Part shown: positions 35,819 through 44,039 of the stretch, one piece after another
How positions within the stretch are numbered: the first letter of the stretch is position 1
Layout: every line of letters starts with the position of its first letter
NCBI RefSeq assembly: GCF_006716315.1
Contig: NZ_VFOV01000001.1
Coordinates: forward strand, 3,736,501 to 3,800,500
DNA: 64,000 nucleotides
Direction: 5' to 3'
Origin: Nocardioides albertanoniae
GTDB taxonomy: Bacteria; Actinomycetota; Actinomycetes; Propionibacteriales; Nocardioidaceae
The notes under the pieces: generated by a model
Databases searched by the model: none
What the model saw: the letters and a program-made list of their open reading frames with translations, nothing else
What the model was told of the DNA's origin: nothing
Made by a program: the position numbers and the translations under genes

Positions 35819-36208
35819 CTACCCCGACAGCAGATCCCACAGGTTCCCGAACGGGTCGCGGAAGACCTGCAGGGTTCCGTACGCCTCCTCGCGCACCGGC
35901 CCGACCAGCTCGACGCCGGCGCTGACGAGCCTCTCGTACGCCGCGTCGAAGTCGGCGACGCGGAGGAAGAACGTCACCCGGCCACCGGTCTGGTCGCCCA
36001 CCCTGGCGGCCTGGTCGGCGCCGTCGGCCCGGGCGAGCAGGAAGCCGGTGCCACCGCTGGGCGGGCGTACGACCACCCAGCGCTTCGGACGCCCGTCGTT
36101 CGTGGTCGCCGGGGTGTCCTCGACGACCCTGAACCCGAGCACGTCGCGGAAGAACACCACCGCCTCGTCGTAGTCGGGCACGACGATCGTGACCAGGTCC
36201 AGGTGCAT
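35819..36208 (-). CDS. VOC (glyoxalase/dioxygenase fold) protein
   Basis: A 129-aa vicinal-oxygen-chelate protein with the paired beta-alpha-beta-beta-beta modules: LDLVTIVVPDYDEAVVFFRD at the N-terminus, and the second module from RVTFFLRVADFDAAYERLVS, ending QVFRDPFGNLWDLL. His2, the usual first metal ligand, and Glu/Asp in the second half are possible ligands. Function unknown; many are thiol or resistance enzymes. ATG 36208 matches the family. A GTG at 36238 overlaps the quinone reductase stop as GTGA and would add 10 residues, so translation may be coupled either way. Confidence 0.84.
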   Translation of the reverse strand: MHLDLVTIVVPDYDEAVVFFRDVLGFRVVEDTPATTNDGRPKRWVVVRPPSGGTGFLLARADGADQAARVGDQTGGRVTFFLRVADFDAAYERLVSAGVELVGPVREEAYGTLQVFRDPFGNLWDLLSG

Positions 36209-36234
36209 GGGTGGACGGTAGTCGCCCACGTGCC

Positions 36235-37197
36235 TCACGGCACCAGGACGATCCGTCCGAACACGGTGCCGGCGTCCATCTGACGGTGCGCCTCTGCTGC
36301 CTGGTCGAGCGGCAGGACGTCGTGGGCGACGGCGTGCAGGTCGCCGCGGGCCACGCTCGCGAGCAGCTCGGCCCGGGCAGGGTTCCTGGCCGCGACGGGC
36401 ACCGTGTCGAGGCTGAACGTGGCGAAGGATCGCGACTGCTGGAAGGAGGCCAGGAGCCGGCTCCCGAAGTCTGCCGGGGGCATCCCGGCGACCACTCCGA
36501 CGATCACCATCCGGCCGTTGGCCGCGAGGCGATCGATGAAGTCGGCGGTGGCCGGCCCACCGACGATGTCGATGACCACGTCATAGCTCTCCGGGGCGTC
36601 CGGCGCGCCGTGGCCGGACCGGTCGAGCACGTGCGTCGCGCCGAGCTCGCGAAGGCGCTCGCCCCGCTGGGGCGAGGAGGTCGTCACGGCGACGGCGCTC
36701 GCGCCACCGCGAGCCGCCAGCTCGACGACCGCGATGCCGATGCTCCCCGCGGCGCCGCGTACGAGCACGGACTCGCCGGGAGCGAAGTGAGCATGCACGA
36801 GCGCGAAGTGCGCCACGGTCGCCGAGCTCCCGACCGTCACGGCATCGGCCGCGGAGAGGCCGTCGGGAAGGGCGGTGATGTCCTCGACCCGGGCGACGGC
36901 CTGCTCGGCGTAGCCGCCCGACGTCCCGGTGAACGCCCACAACCGGCGCCCGACCCAGGTCGGGTCCACGTCGGGCCCGACCGTGGTCACCGTGCCGGCG
37001 ACCTCGCTGCCCGGGATCAGGCCCTCCTCGAACCCGAAGCCGGAGAGCGTTCCGCGCCGGATCACGGCGTCGACCCCGCCCACGCCGATCGCCTCTACGG
37101 CCACCAGCACCTCGCCCGGGCCCGGCGGTGCTTCGTCGACCTCGGCCACCACCAGGCCGCTCGGGTCGCCGAACCGCTCGATCTTCACTGCTCGCAT
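36235..37197 (-). CDS. NADPH:quinone reductase-type medium-chain oxidoreductase
   Basis: A 320-aa MDR-superfamily protein. The NADPH-binding loop is SVLVRGAAGSIGIAVVEL (~140-157). The catalytic zinc ligands of alcohol dehydrogenases are absent, so it belongs to the quinone reductase (QOR) branch. GASAVAVTTSSPQRGERLRE follows as the cofactor-phosphate region. It is divergent from a TetR gene with a 106-bp spacer full of repeats and a palindrome, and is followed by a VOC gene on the same strand. This looks like a small electrophile/quinone-stress unit under TetR control. Confidence 0.88.
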   Translation of the reverse strand: MRAVKIERFGDPSGLVVAEVDEAPPGPGEVLVAVEAIGVGGVDAVIRRGTLSGFGFEEGLIPGSEVAGTVTTVGPDVDPTWVGRRLWAFTGTSGGYAEQAVARVEDITALPDGLSAADAVTVGSSATVAHFALVHAHFAPGESVLVRGAAGSIGIAVVELAARGGASAVAVTTSSPQRGERLRELGATHVLDRSGHGAPDAPESYDVVIDIVGGPATADFIDRLAANGRMVIVGVVAGMPPADFGSRLLASFQQSRSFATFSLDTVPVAARNPARAELLASVARGDLHAVAHDVLPLDQAAEAHRQMDAGTVFGRIVLVP

Positions 37198-37220
37198 CTT
37201 CGTTCTCTCTCGTGCTCGTC

Positions 37221-37284
37221 TGGCGCACGTCTCTGGCGCATGTCTCTGGCGTACGCTGGCGAAGCTAACGGACGCCTGCGTCCG
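37221..37284. promoter_or_regulatory. Direct repeats and palindrome between quinone reductase and TetR genes
   Basis: TGGCGCA at 37221 and 37234, TGGCGTA at 37247 and TGGCGAA at 37257 form a run of direct repeats 10-13 bp apart. CGGACGC-CT-GCGTCCG (37269-37284) is a 7+7 palindrome 20 bp before the TetR start. The palindrome is the best candidate TetR operator. Confidence 0.5.
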
Positions 37285-37303
37285 CTTCCAGAAAGTGAGA
37301 GAC

Positions 37304-37927
37304 ATGACCGAGACGTTGCCTCACGACCTCCGCTCCGATGCCCGCAACAACCGCGACCGGATCCTGGAGGCAGCGCGATCGCTGTATGCCGAGCACGGTC
37401 TCGAGGTCACGATGCGCGAGGTCGCCCGCCGAGCAGGTGTCGGTCCCGCGACGCTCTACCGTCGCTTCCCAGCCCGGCAGGTGCTCCTCGAGGCGGTCTT
37501 CGCCGACGAGCTGCGCGCCTGCGGAGGCATCGTGGAGGACGGATGCGCCGATCCGGACCCATGGCGAGGGTTCACCTCGGTCATCGAGCGGATCAGCGTG
37601 CTCAACGTCGGCAACCAGGGCTTCGTCGACGCCTTCATGTCCGAGCAGCCGCGCAGCGAGTCGTTCGCCGAGCACCGCAGAGAGCTCCTCGCCAAGCTCG
37701 CGGAGCTCGCCCAGCGGGCACAGGCCGCGGGCCGCCTCCGCGGCGACTTCGTGATCGACGACCTCGTCCTGGTGCTGCTGGCCGGACGCGGACTGGCCGC
37801 GACACCGTCGGCCCGCAGCGTCGCCGCGGCGCGACGCTTCGCGGCCCTGGCCATCGACGCGTTCCGGGCCTCGGAGACCCATCGCCCGCTCCCCGGCCGG
37901 CAAACCCGTTGGCGGCGCCCCGCGTGA
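37304..37927 (+). CDS. TetR-family transcriptional regulator
   Basis: A 207-aa TetR protein with a standard N-terminal HTH (~15-62: NRDRILEAARSLYAEHGLEV, then TMREVARRAGVGPATLYRRF) and a helical C-terminal domain resembling the TetR_C/SbtR-like group (LLAKLAELAQRAQAAGRLRG). It is divergent from the quinone reductase-VOC pair, the probable target, and lies upstream of the aspS leader. The start ATG 37304 has GAGAGAC upstream. The last ~20 residues are Pro/Arg-rich. Confidence 0.88.
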   Translation: MTETLPHDLRSDARNNRDRILEAARSLYAEHGLEVTMREVARRAGVGPATLYRRFPARQVLLEAVFADELRACGGIVEDGCADPDPWRGFTSVIERISVLNVGNQGFVDAFMSEQPRSESFAEHRRELLAKLAELAQRAQAAGRLRGDFVIDDLVLVLLAGRGLAATPSARSVAAARRFAALAIDAFRASETHRPLPGRQTRWRRPA

Positions 37928-37952
37928 CATCTACCATCGATGCTGGCGCCGC

Positions 37953-38100
37953 CGAGGAGTGACGATCCTCGAGCCTTCAGCGGCAGGGCGGCGCCCGCGC
38001 GTGCGGCGTACCGACGAGAGGCTGATGACACATCAGCGAAGGTGTGGTGGCACCGCGACCTAGCCCCCGCCCACACCTCCAGGGCCTCGCTCCCTGGAGG
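37953..38100 (+). promoter_or_regulatory. Putative T-box riboswitch upstream of archaeal-type aspS, Asp specifier
   Basis: An ultrashort stem-I-like hairpin GAGGA-GTGACGA-TCCTC (37954-37970) shows GAC (Asp) at loop positions 3-5, the same place as ATC in the ileS leader. A 7-bp hairpin (38021-38037) follows. The T-box core TGGTGGCACCGCGACC is at 38045-38060, where the base after TGG is C and can pair with G73 of tRNA-Asp. AGGTGTGG (38040-38047) can pair with 38071-38078, while CCTCCAGGG (38076-38084) can pair with CCCTGGAGG (38092-38100), which contains the Shine-Dalgarno GGAGG. The two helices share bases 38076-38078, giving a translational switch. Confidence 0.78.
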
Positions 38101-38105
38101 AAATG

Positions 38106-39395
38106 ATGAGACCGATAGACCGTACGCTCGCCGCCCACCTCTCCGTCGCCACTCCGGGCGACGCCGTCCGCCTCTGCGGGCACGTGCACCGGCGGCGTGA
38201 GCTCGCCGCCGTCACCTTTCTGGTGGTTCGTGACCGCTCCGGCCTGGCGCAGGTGGTGATCAGGCCGTCCGACGGGCAGGAGGTGCCGCCGGAGGAGACG
38301 CCCGTCGAGGTCGTCGGTGTCGCGACCGCGAGCTCACAGGCACCGGGCGGGGTCGAGATCACCTCGCCGGTCATCACCGCGCTCTCCGACCCGGCGCTCA
38401 CCCCACCGGTCGAGCTGTGGCGACCGGCACTCGCTGCCGGCCTGCCGACACTGCTCGACCATGCGCCGGTGACCTGGCGCCATCGCGCCGTGCGAGCGCG
38501 GTGGGAGCTGGCGGCAGCGTCGCTTCGAGGGTTTCGCGCGACCCTGGACCAGGCAGGGTTCACCGAGGTGCACTCCCCCAAGATCGTCGAGTCGGCCACC
38601 GAGTCGGGGGCCGACGTCTTCGAGGTCGACTACTTCGGGCGACCCGCCTACCTCGCCCAGTCACCGCAGTTCTACAAGCAGCAGCTCGTCGGCATCTTCG
38701 AACGGGTCTACGAGGTCGGGCCCGTCTTCCGCGCCGAGCCGCACGACACCGTGCGCCACCTCGCGGAGTACGTCAGCCTCGACGTCGAGCTCGGCTTCGT
38801 CCGCGACCACCGCGACGTGCTCCGGGTGCTTCGCGACGTCGTCGCGGGGATGGTCGAGGGGATCGAGACGTACGCCGCGGGGGCGGTCGAGCGCCTCGGG
38901 CTCGAGCTGCCCGTGGTGCCCGAGGAGATCCCGGTCGTCCACTTCAGCCAGGCGCTGAGGCTGGTCGGGGCGACCGACGACGAGCCCGACCTCGCGCCCG
39001 AGCACGAGCGCGCGCTCGGGGCCTGGGCACGGGAGCACCATGGCTCCGACTTCCTCGCCGTCGAGGGGTATCCGATGCTCAAACGGCCGTTCTACACCCA
39101 CCCCGAGCCCGGCGACGAGCGCTGGAGCAACAGCTTCGACCTGCTCTTCCGAGGTCTCGAGCTCGTGACCGGTGGGCAACGACTGCACCGGCTCGGTGAC
39201 TACGAGACTGCTCTTCTCCAGCGGGGTCAGTCGCCTGCGGCGTACGCGGCTTATCTGCAGGCCTTCGCGCACGGGATGCCGCCGCACGGTGGGTTCGCGC
39301 TCGGGTTGGAGCGGTGGGTCGCACGGGTGGTTGGGGCTGCCAACGTTCGTGAGGTCTCACTGTTTCCGCGGGATGTGCATCGGGTTTCGCCTTAG
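38106..39395 (+). CDS. aspS: Archaeal-type (possibly non-discriminating) aspartyl-tRNA synthetase
   Basis: Class IIb synthetase of 429 aa, the short archaeal/AsnRS-like form without the bacterial GAD insertion. An N-terminal OB-fold anticodon-binding domain (~20-100: VRLCGHVHRRRELAAVTFLV) is followed by the catalytic domain with motif 2 YEVGPVFRAEPHDTVRHLAE (~205) and motif 3 GGFALGLERWVARVVG (~395). QSPQFYKQQ is the typical aspartate-binding loop. This type often aspartylates tRNA-Asn as well as tRNA-Asp; which it does here cannot be read. Of two adjacent ATGs, 38106 has better spacing (5) to GGAGG. The T-box-like leader and the distance from core genes suggest a second, regulated synthetase, perhaps acquired. 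The DUF222 element begins 10 bp after its stop. Confidence 0.88.
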   Translation: MRPIDRTLAAHLSVATPGDAVRLCGHVHRRRELAAVTFLVVRDRSGLAQVVIRPSDGQEVPPEETPVEVVGVATASSQAPGGVEITSPVITALSDPALTPPVELWRPALAAGLPTLLDHAPVTWRHRAVRARWELAAASLRGFRATLDQAGFTEVHSPKIVESATESGADVFEVDYFGRPAYLAQSPQFYKQQLVGIFERVYEVGPVFRAEPHDTVRHLAEYVSLDVELGFVRDHRDVLRVLRDVVAGMVEGIETYAAGAVERLGLELPVVPEEIPVVHFSQALRLVGATDDEPDLAPEHERALGAWAREHHGSDFLAVEGYPMLKRPFYTHPEPGDERWSNSFDLLFRGLELVTGGQRLHRLGDYETALLQRGQSPAAYAAYLQAFAHGMPPHGGFALGLERWVARVVGAANVREVSLFPRDVHRVSP

Positions 39396-39462
39396 GGGGC
39401 GCTCCCTGCCGGAGGTGTGTTGTTGGGGCTGGTGTGTGCCGCCGACCCTGTCTTGGAGGGTC

Positions 39463-39551
39463 TTCTCGATCTGGCCCGGCGTCAAGGACGGCCTTCGGCC
39501 GCCGGCTTCGCCGGCCGCTTCGCGGTCCTGGACTCCGGGTCAGATCGAGAA
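39463..39551 (+). ncRNA. Structured segment: long stem closing three UUC-loop hairpins (copy A)
   Basis: TTCTCGATCTGGCCCGG (39463-39479) pairs with 39535-39551 (one G-T pair). Inside, AGGAC (39485-39489) pairs with GTCCT (39525-39529). Three back-to-back hairpins fill the rest: GGCC-TTC-GGCC (39490-39500), GCCGGC-TTC-GCCGGC (39501-39515) and CGC-TTC-GCG (39516-39524). Copy B keeps the stems while a loop base and one pair change. It could be a structured RNA, a terminator for aspS or a folded-DNA recombination site; which is unknown. Confidence 0.5.
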
Positions 39552-39718
39552 AAGATTTGGCTGATTATCGGGGCGGCGGCACGGGTGTGGCCGGGAGGCG
39601 TAACTGTTGCTTCGCTGCCGCCGAAAAGGCGGTTTGACCTGCGGAAATAGCTGGATCTACTCGTCGGTAAAGAGTAAAATCAGGGGTATCCGGCAGGCAC
39701 CTTGAGAGGAGGCCTGCA

Positions 39719-40994
39719 ATGAGCGTCGAGAACCACGTCGACCACTGGGGAACCAGCCCCGGCGACCCCGTCTCGGCTGCTCTCGCTGCCATCGACACCG
39801 CTCTCGGTGAACTGCTTGCGATGGATCCCGCTTATTGGCGGACCAGTCAGAAGAAGGACGTCCTCGTACGGCTTCAGCACCTCAAGGCGCAGCAGGCTGC
39901 ACTCGAGCTGCGGGTGCTCGCCACGAGCGGTGACATCGCCGAGGAGACCGGCGACAAGGATGCGTCTGCGTGGATGCGGGCTGACCTGCTCGTCGACAAA
40001 GGTGTGGCTCGTTCGCAGATCAAGCTCGCCGCTGCCGTGTCCAAGCACGAGCTGCTTGCGGCCGGCCTTGCCGACGGTGTCGTCTCAGCGTCCAAGGCTC
40101 GGGTGATCACCAAAGCATTGGACGCGATCGAAGCCAACCCTGTCGCGAGCGCGGAAGATCTGTTGCTCGCCGAGAAGCTGCTGGTCGACTACGCCACCCG
40201 ACTGACCGCCAACGAACTACGCATCGTCGGACGCCGGATCCTGGTCGAGATCGACCCCGCTCGATTCGAAGACGCCGAAGCCAAAGCCCTCCTCGCCGAG
40301 GAAGAACGAGCCCAGCAGAAGACCGCACTACGGATATGGGACAACCACGACGGCACCATCGGCTTCGACGGCGTCCTCCCGGTGGCGCTGGGGATGCGGT
40401 TCAAGACCCAGGTCGAAGCCTGGGCACAGCCCCGCAAGCAACAGCTCGTCGAGAAGGGCAGCCCGCTCCCGCCCTGGGAGCGGCTGATGGGACAAGGCTT
40501 CGCCCGCATGTTGGAGACCATCGAGCCCGACGCGTTGCCCCGACACGGCGGGCGACGCGACCACCATCAACGTGGTCATCTCGCTCGACGACCTCCGCAA
40601 GGAGCTCGGCACCGCAATCCTCGGGTTCGACGAGGCCAACGGGACCACGATCAGCGCCACCGAGGCCCGCAAGATGGCCTGCAACGCCACGATCATCCCC
40701 TGGGTCCTCGGCGCCGACGGCCAAGTCCTCGACGCCGGTCGATCCAGTCGCTTCTTCCAGCCGATCCAGCGCAAGGCACTCCGGTTGCAGCAGAAGTGCT
40801 GCCAGGCCGATGGATGTGACATGCCGCCCGAGTGGTGCGACGCCCACCATCTGACCCCGTGGTCACTCGGCGGGAAGACGGATCTGAAGGATGGGGTTCT
40901 GTTGTGTCCGCATCACCATCGGTTGGCGCACGCCCCAGGTTTCAGCCATGAACGGTTGCCCGACGGAACGATCCGGTTCACCCGACGCCCCTGA
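39719..40994 (+). pseudogene. DUF222/HNH endonuclease (13E12 family), frameshifted (copy A)
   Basis: Intact, this would be a 424-aa protein: DUF222 domain (~1-300; MSVENHVDHWGTS start, KAQQAALELRVLAT, AAAVSKHELLAAGLADGVVS) and a C-terminal HNH nuclease motif (CDMPPEWCDAHHLTPWSLGG, then LLCPHHHRLAH). An extra G in the GGCGGGCGAC run (40550-40552, codon ~278) shifts the frame. The first frame then reads on to about 40819 with nonsense sequence, while the true C-terminus continues in the next frame to 40994. Total length 1276 is one base more than 425 codons. The ribosome-binding site is intact. Copy B lacks this change and has a different one. Confidence 0.85.
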
Positions 40995-41184
40995 ATCAGG
41001 CGGCCCGCTTGTGAACAATTCACAAAGCGTCATCGTCTGGTACAGCGCCTCGCAACCGCCTCCGGGCGCGGGCTCGACCTGCCCTCATCCTCAGCCCGGC
41101 ACCCAACTCAAACATGCCGTGCCAGACCCCTGCCACCGACCCCGAAGCACGACCGAGCCAGACGACACACTCAGTCAGGCCAAC

Positions 41185-43620
41185 TCAGTTCGGGTCAGCG
41201 GGCGGCTTCTTCTTCGACTCGTCGGTGCACTTGACCTCGTCCTGCGGGATGTAGACGGTCTTGAAGGCTTCGGAGTCGACCTTCGAACCGCTGCCGGGCT
41301 TGTAGAAGTCGCGCCACACGTTGATCGAGAAGCCCTTGGCGCCGGAGGTGTTCTCGCAGTTGCCGTCGGTGATCTTCTGCTTGCCGGGGGGCTTGAAGTC
41401 GTAGCGCTCGCCGGTGCGGGCCTTGATGTCCCAGAGCTTGGTGGACCACATCTCGACGGTGACCGAACCCTGGCCGGCCGAGCCGGCGGGGTTCACCCAG
41501 GAGTGGATGAGCACGCCGTACTTGGTGTTGTTCTTGAACTTCAGGTCCAGCGACGGCCAGGCGACGGTCGCTTCGCGGCCGATCGGGTAGCGGTCGATGT
41601 AGAGCGAGTGCGGCTTGTGCTCGACGTCTTGGAGGCCGGCGAAGAACATCGCGTTGAAGGTGGTCGTCGCCATCTGGGAGACGCCGCCGCCGTAGTCCTC
41701 GCGGAAGATCCCGTTCTGGATCATCCAGCCCTTGGTGAAGCCGTTGGCGGCCGTACGCTCGCCGACGATGCCGTTGAGGGAGAAGGTGTCGCCCGGCTTC
41801 AGCACGGTGCCGTTGACCAGGTCGGCGGCGCGGCCGATGTTGACGTTGCGGTATTCGGCGTAGGGGAAGTTGGTCGTGTAGGAGGAGATCTTCTCCTTCA
41901 CACCCCAGGCCTTGGCCTCCTTGGTGGTGACCTTCGGCTTGGCGACCTTCGACTTCACCTCGACGCTGCGGTCGTCCTTGGCCGCGGTGGCGACATCGAG
42001 GAAGACCGCCTCCAGGTCCTTCTGGTTGAAGGTGACGCCGGGCTTGGCGGGCACCACCTTCGGCTTGCCGTTGACCAGCTTCACGGTCGCGTCGACCGGG
42101 CGGGCAGCATCGTCCGAGAGCGCCTTCTTGAGCACCTTCTTCAGTTTCTTCGGCGCCACCGACGCCTGCAGCTTGCCGTCCTTGGGATCGAAACGGATCG
42201 CCTCGCCGAACTCCTTCGGGGAGAGTTTCACCGGAGTCTTCTCGAACTTCAGAGTGATCGGGCCGGAGACCGCCGGCGTGGCGACCTCGTCGACCGCCTC
42301 CTTGACGTCGGTCTCGTCGACGTCGGGAGTCAGCTCCTCGAGGCGTACCTCCGCCTTGCGGTCACCTTCGACGAGCAGCTGGTCGCTGAGCGCGGTCGCG
42401 AGCGTGGCGTCGCTGACGCCTTCACCCGCAGCAGGCTCGGTGGTCTTGATCTTGCCCTTCTTGATGGCGACGCCACCGTTCTTGAACGGGGTGCCGGCGC
42501 CCTTGTTGACCTTGGCCGCGACCGCCCCGATCAGCTTGTCGTCGGTCTTGATGACAGGCTCGACCTCGTCGCCGCCGGCGAAGTGCTTCCACAGCTTCAC
42601 CGGGCTCCAGCTGCGGCCCGCCGCCGCCTTGTCGACCGTCGCCTCGGCGTCGAGCTCGAGGCCGGCATCGGCAGGGTTGACCTCGGTCGTCTTGCCGTCG
42701 GCGACGACGTTGATCGGCTGGCTGTGCGCGGGGGCGAACTTCTGCTCCAGGATCGGCGTGGCCTCCTCAGCGGTCATCCCGCCGATGCTCACGCCGGCGA
42801 CCTTGGTGCCCTCAGCGATCTTGTCGCCCGCGATGGCGTACGCGGCGGCCCACCCTCCGAAGGCCGCGATGGCGAAGCCACCGGCGACCGCCGCGGCAAT
42901 CTTGGTGCCCCTGCCGATCTGCTTGCCCTCGGCCGGGACCGGCTGCGCGTAGTCGGGCTGCGCATAGCCAGGTTGGGGGTAGCCGGTCTGTGCATAGCCG
43001 GTCTGTGCATAGCCGGTCTGTGCATAGCCGGGCTGGGTGTGGTCAGGCTGGATCTGGTCGGGCTGCGCGGGCTCGTGCACGACGAACGGCCCCACGCCAA
43101 CGACCGTCTCCTCGAGCGGCTCGTCGTCGGTGTCAGCGGTGTCAGCGGGGTCCGAGACCGGGAAGTTGAGCCCGACCTCGGTGTCCGCCTCGGCGGCGGC
43201 CTCGGGGTCGGCGTCAGCGGCGGCATCGGCCGCGTCCGGCTCGGGCGCGAAGTTGCGGCTCTTCGAGACGAACAGGAAGTTGTCCTCCGCCGGCAGCTCG
43301 CCGCGCTTGGGCAGCGCCGAGCGCAGCGTCGTGCTCCGCAGCAGCGTCTCCTCGGCGGGATCCTCGAGGTCGGCCGACGCGTCGGCACCGGCAGCGCCGG
43401 GGCCCATGATCCGGGTCGCGCCGTCGGGCTCGTCATCGGGCACATTCGCGACCGGCTCGGCCCCGGCGACCTCGGCGACACGCGCATCGATCTCGATCTG
43501 CGGGATCATGATCGTTTCGATGCCAGCATCATCAGCGCCAGTTTGACTGGCGTTGTTTCCTGCTGCATCAATTTGCTTCGCAGGCTCGGGTGCCTTGGAG
43601 GCCTCGGGCTCATGGGACAT
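41185..43620 (-). CDS. VanW-family membrane protein with peptidoglycan-binding-like domains
   Basis: An 811-aa type II membrane protein. The cytoplasmic part (~1-240) is acidic and ends in tandem GYAQTGYAQTGYAQTGYPQP units (~205-230). One membrane helix (~250-272, TKIAAAVAGGFAIAAFGGWA) follows. The outside part holds two YoaR-like/PG_binding_4 repeats (~280-530; a SIGGMTAEEATPILEQKF start) and the VanW domain (~590-750; SYTTNFPYAEYRNVNIGRAA, LKPGDTFSLNGIVGERTAAN, FREDYGGGVSQMATTTFNA). VanW proteins are linked to the envelope and L,D-transpeptidase-like folds; the exact role is unknown. ATG 43620 is preceded by a GC-rich region with the family-like start. It converges with DUF222 copy A, 42 bp away. 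Confidence 0.86.
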   Translation of the reverse strand: MSHEPEASKAPEPAKQIDAAGNNASQTGADDAGIETIMIPQIEIDARVAEVAGAEPVANVPDDEPDGATRIMGPGAAGADASADLEDPAEETLLRSTTLRSALPKRGELPAEDNFLFVSKSRNFAPEPDAADAAADADPEAAAEADTEVGLNFPVSDPADTADTDDEPLEETVVGVGPFVVHEPAQPDQIQPDHTQPGYAQTGYAQTGYAQTGYPQPGYAQPDYAQPVPAEGKQIGRGTKIAAAVAGGFAIAAFGGWAAAYAIAGDKIAEGTKVAGVSIGGMTAEEATPILEQKFAPAHSQPINVVADGKTTEVNPADAGLELDAEATVDKAAAGRSWSPVKLWKHFAGGDEVEPVIKTDDKLIGAVAAKVNKGAGTPFKNGGVAIKKGKIKTTEPAAGEGVSDATLATALSDQLLVEGDRKAEVRLEELTPDVDETDVKEAVDEVATPAVSGPITLKFEKTPVKLSPKEFGEAIRFDPKDGKLQASVAPKKLKKVLKKALSDDAARPVDATVKLVNGKPKVVPAKPGVTFNQKDLEAVFLDVATAAKDDRSVEVKSKVAKPKVTTKEAKAWGVKEKISSYTTNFPYAEYRNVNIGRAADLVNGTVLKPGDTFSLNGIVGERTAANGFTKGWMIQNGIFREDYGGGVSQMATTTFNAMFFAGLQDVEHKPHSLYIDRYPIGREATVAWPSLDLKFKNNTKYGVLIHSWVNPAGSAGQGSVTVEMWSTKLWDIKARTGERYDFKPPGKQKITDGNCENTSGAKGFSINVWRDFYKPGSGSKVDSEAFKTVYIPQDEVKCTDESKKKPPADPN

Positions 43621-43682
43621 GCCGGAGAGCCTAAGACCTATACCCCCCTGGGCCGAACCCGTAGCCCATCTTGGGACGTTTG

Positions 43683-44039
43683 TCACGCACCTCGGCGACC
43701 CGGATCGGCCGGTGCGGGCCGCTTCGCGGACGTCACCGCGGCCACGACCAGCATCAACACGGCCACGACGATGACCGCATAACCCTCGAGGTTGCCGGCG
43801 ACGGCGTAGCCGCCCGTCGGCCTCGGCGACGCGGCCAGCGCGACCACGATCGCCCAGGCCGCGGCGTACGCGATCCGCATCGGCCCCCGCGTGAGCGCGA
43901 CCAGCGTCGCCAGCGACGCACCCACGCCGAGCAGCAGGCCCCACCACCACGGGTGGACGGCGACCGCCGCGACACCAACGACGAAGCCGACGACGAGACC
44001 GAGCACGAGCGTGGCCAGCACGCCGAGGAGAGGTCTCAC
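43683..44039 (-). CDS. DUF6113-like four-helix membrane protein
   Basis: A 118-aa protein with four closely spaced hydrophobic helices (LLGVLATLVLGLVVGFVVGV, WWWGLLLGVGASLATLVAL, IAYAAAWAIVVALAA, GYAVIVVAVLMLVVAAVTS). It begins with GTG 44039 overlapping the mshB stop (GTGA), so it is translated with mshB. A small membrane protein at this place is conserved in actinobacteria (DUF6113; Rv1171 in M. tuberculosis from memory). Function unknown. Confidence 0.8.
   Translation of the reverse strand: MRPLLGVLATLVLGLVVGFVVGVAAVAVHPWWWGLLLGVGASLATLVALTRGPMRIAYAAAWAIVVALAASPRPTGGYAVAGNLEGYAVIVVAVLMLVVAAVTSAKRPAPADPGRRGA

Larger units (their letters stand above)
39405..41142 (+). mobile_element. DUF222/HNH (13E12-like) repeat element, copy A
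   Basis: A 1.74-kb unit whose sequence reappears inverted at 59671-61403. Homology begins at CCTGCCGG 10 bp after the aspS stop and ends at CCGACCC (41142). Contents in order: a highly structured 90-bp segment, an AT-richer promoter region (TAAAAT at 39675-39680), a perfect AGGAGG ribosome-binding site, the DUF222/HNH gene, and a TTGTGAA-CAA-TTCACAA palindrome after the stop. No transposase and no terminal target duplication could be seen. It resembles REP13E12 elements of M. tuberculosis in gene content. The element occupies the whole 39396-39718 gap. Confidence 0.75.

Noticed and set aside
40572..40994. A separate small HNH protein gene
   Set aside because: It is the C-terminal part of the frameshifted DUF222/HNH gene; it lacks its own ribosome-binding site and copy B shows the continuous protein across the junction.
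39405..41142. Insertion sequence with transposase
   Set aside because: The only protein is DUF222/HNH; there is no DDE, tyrosine or serine transposase motif, and no terminal inverted repeats or target duplication could be seen.
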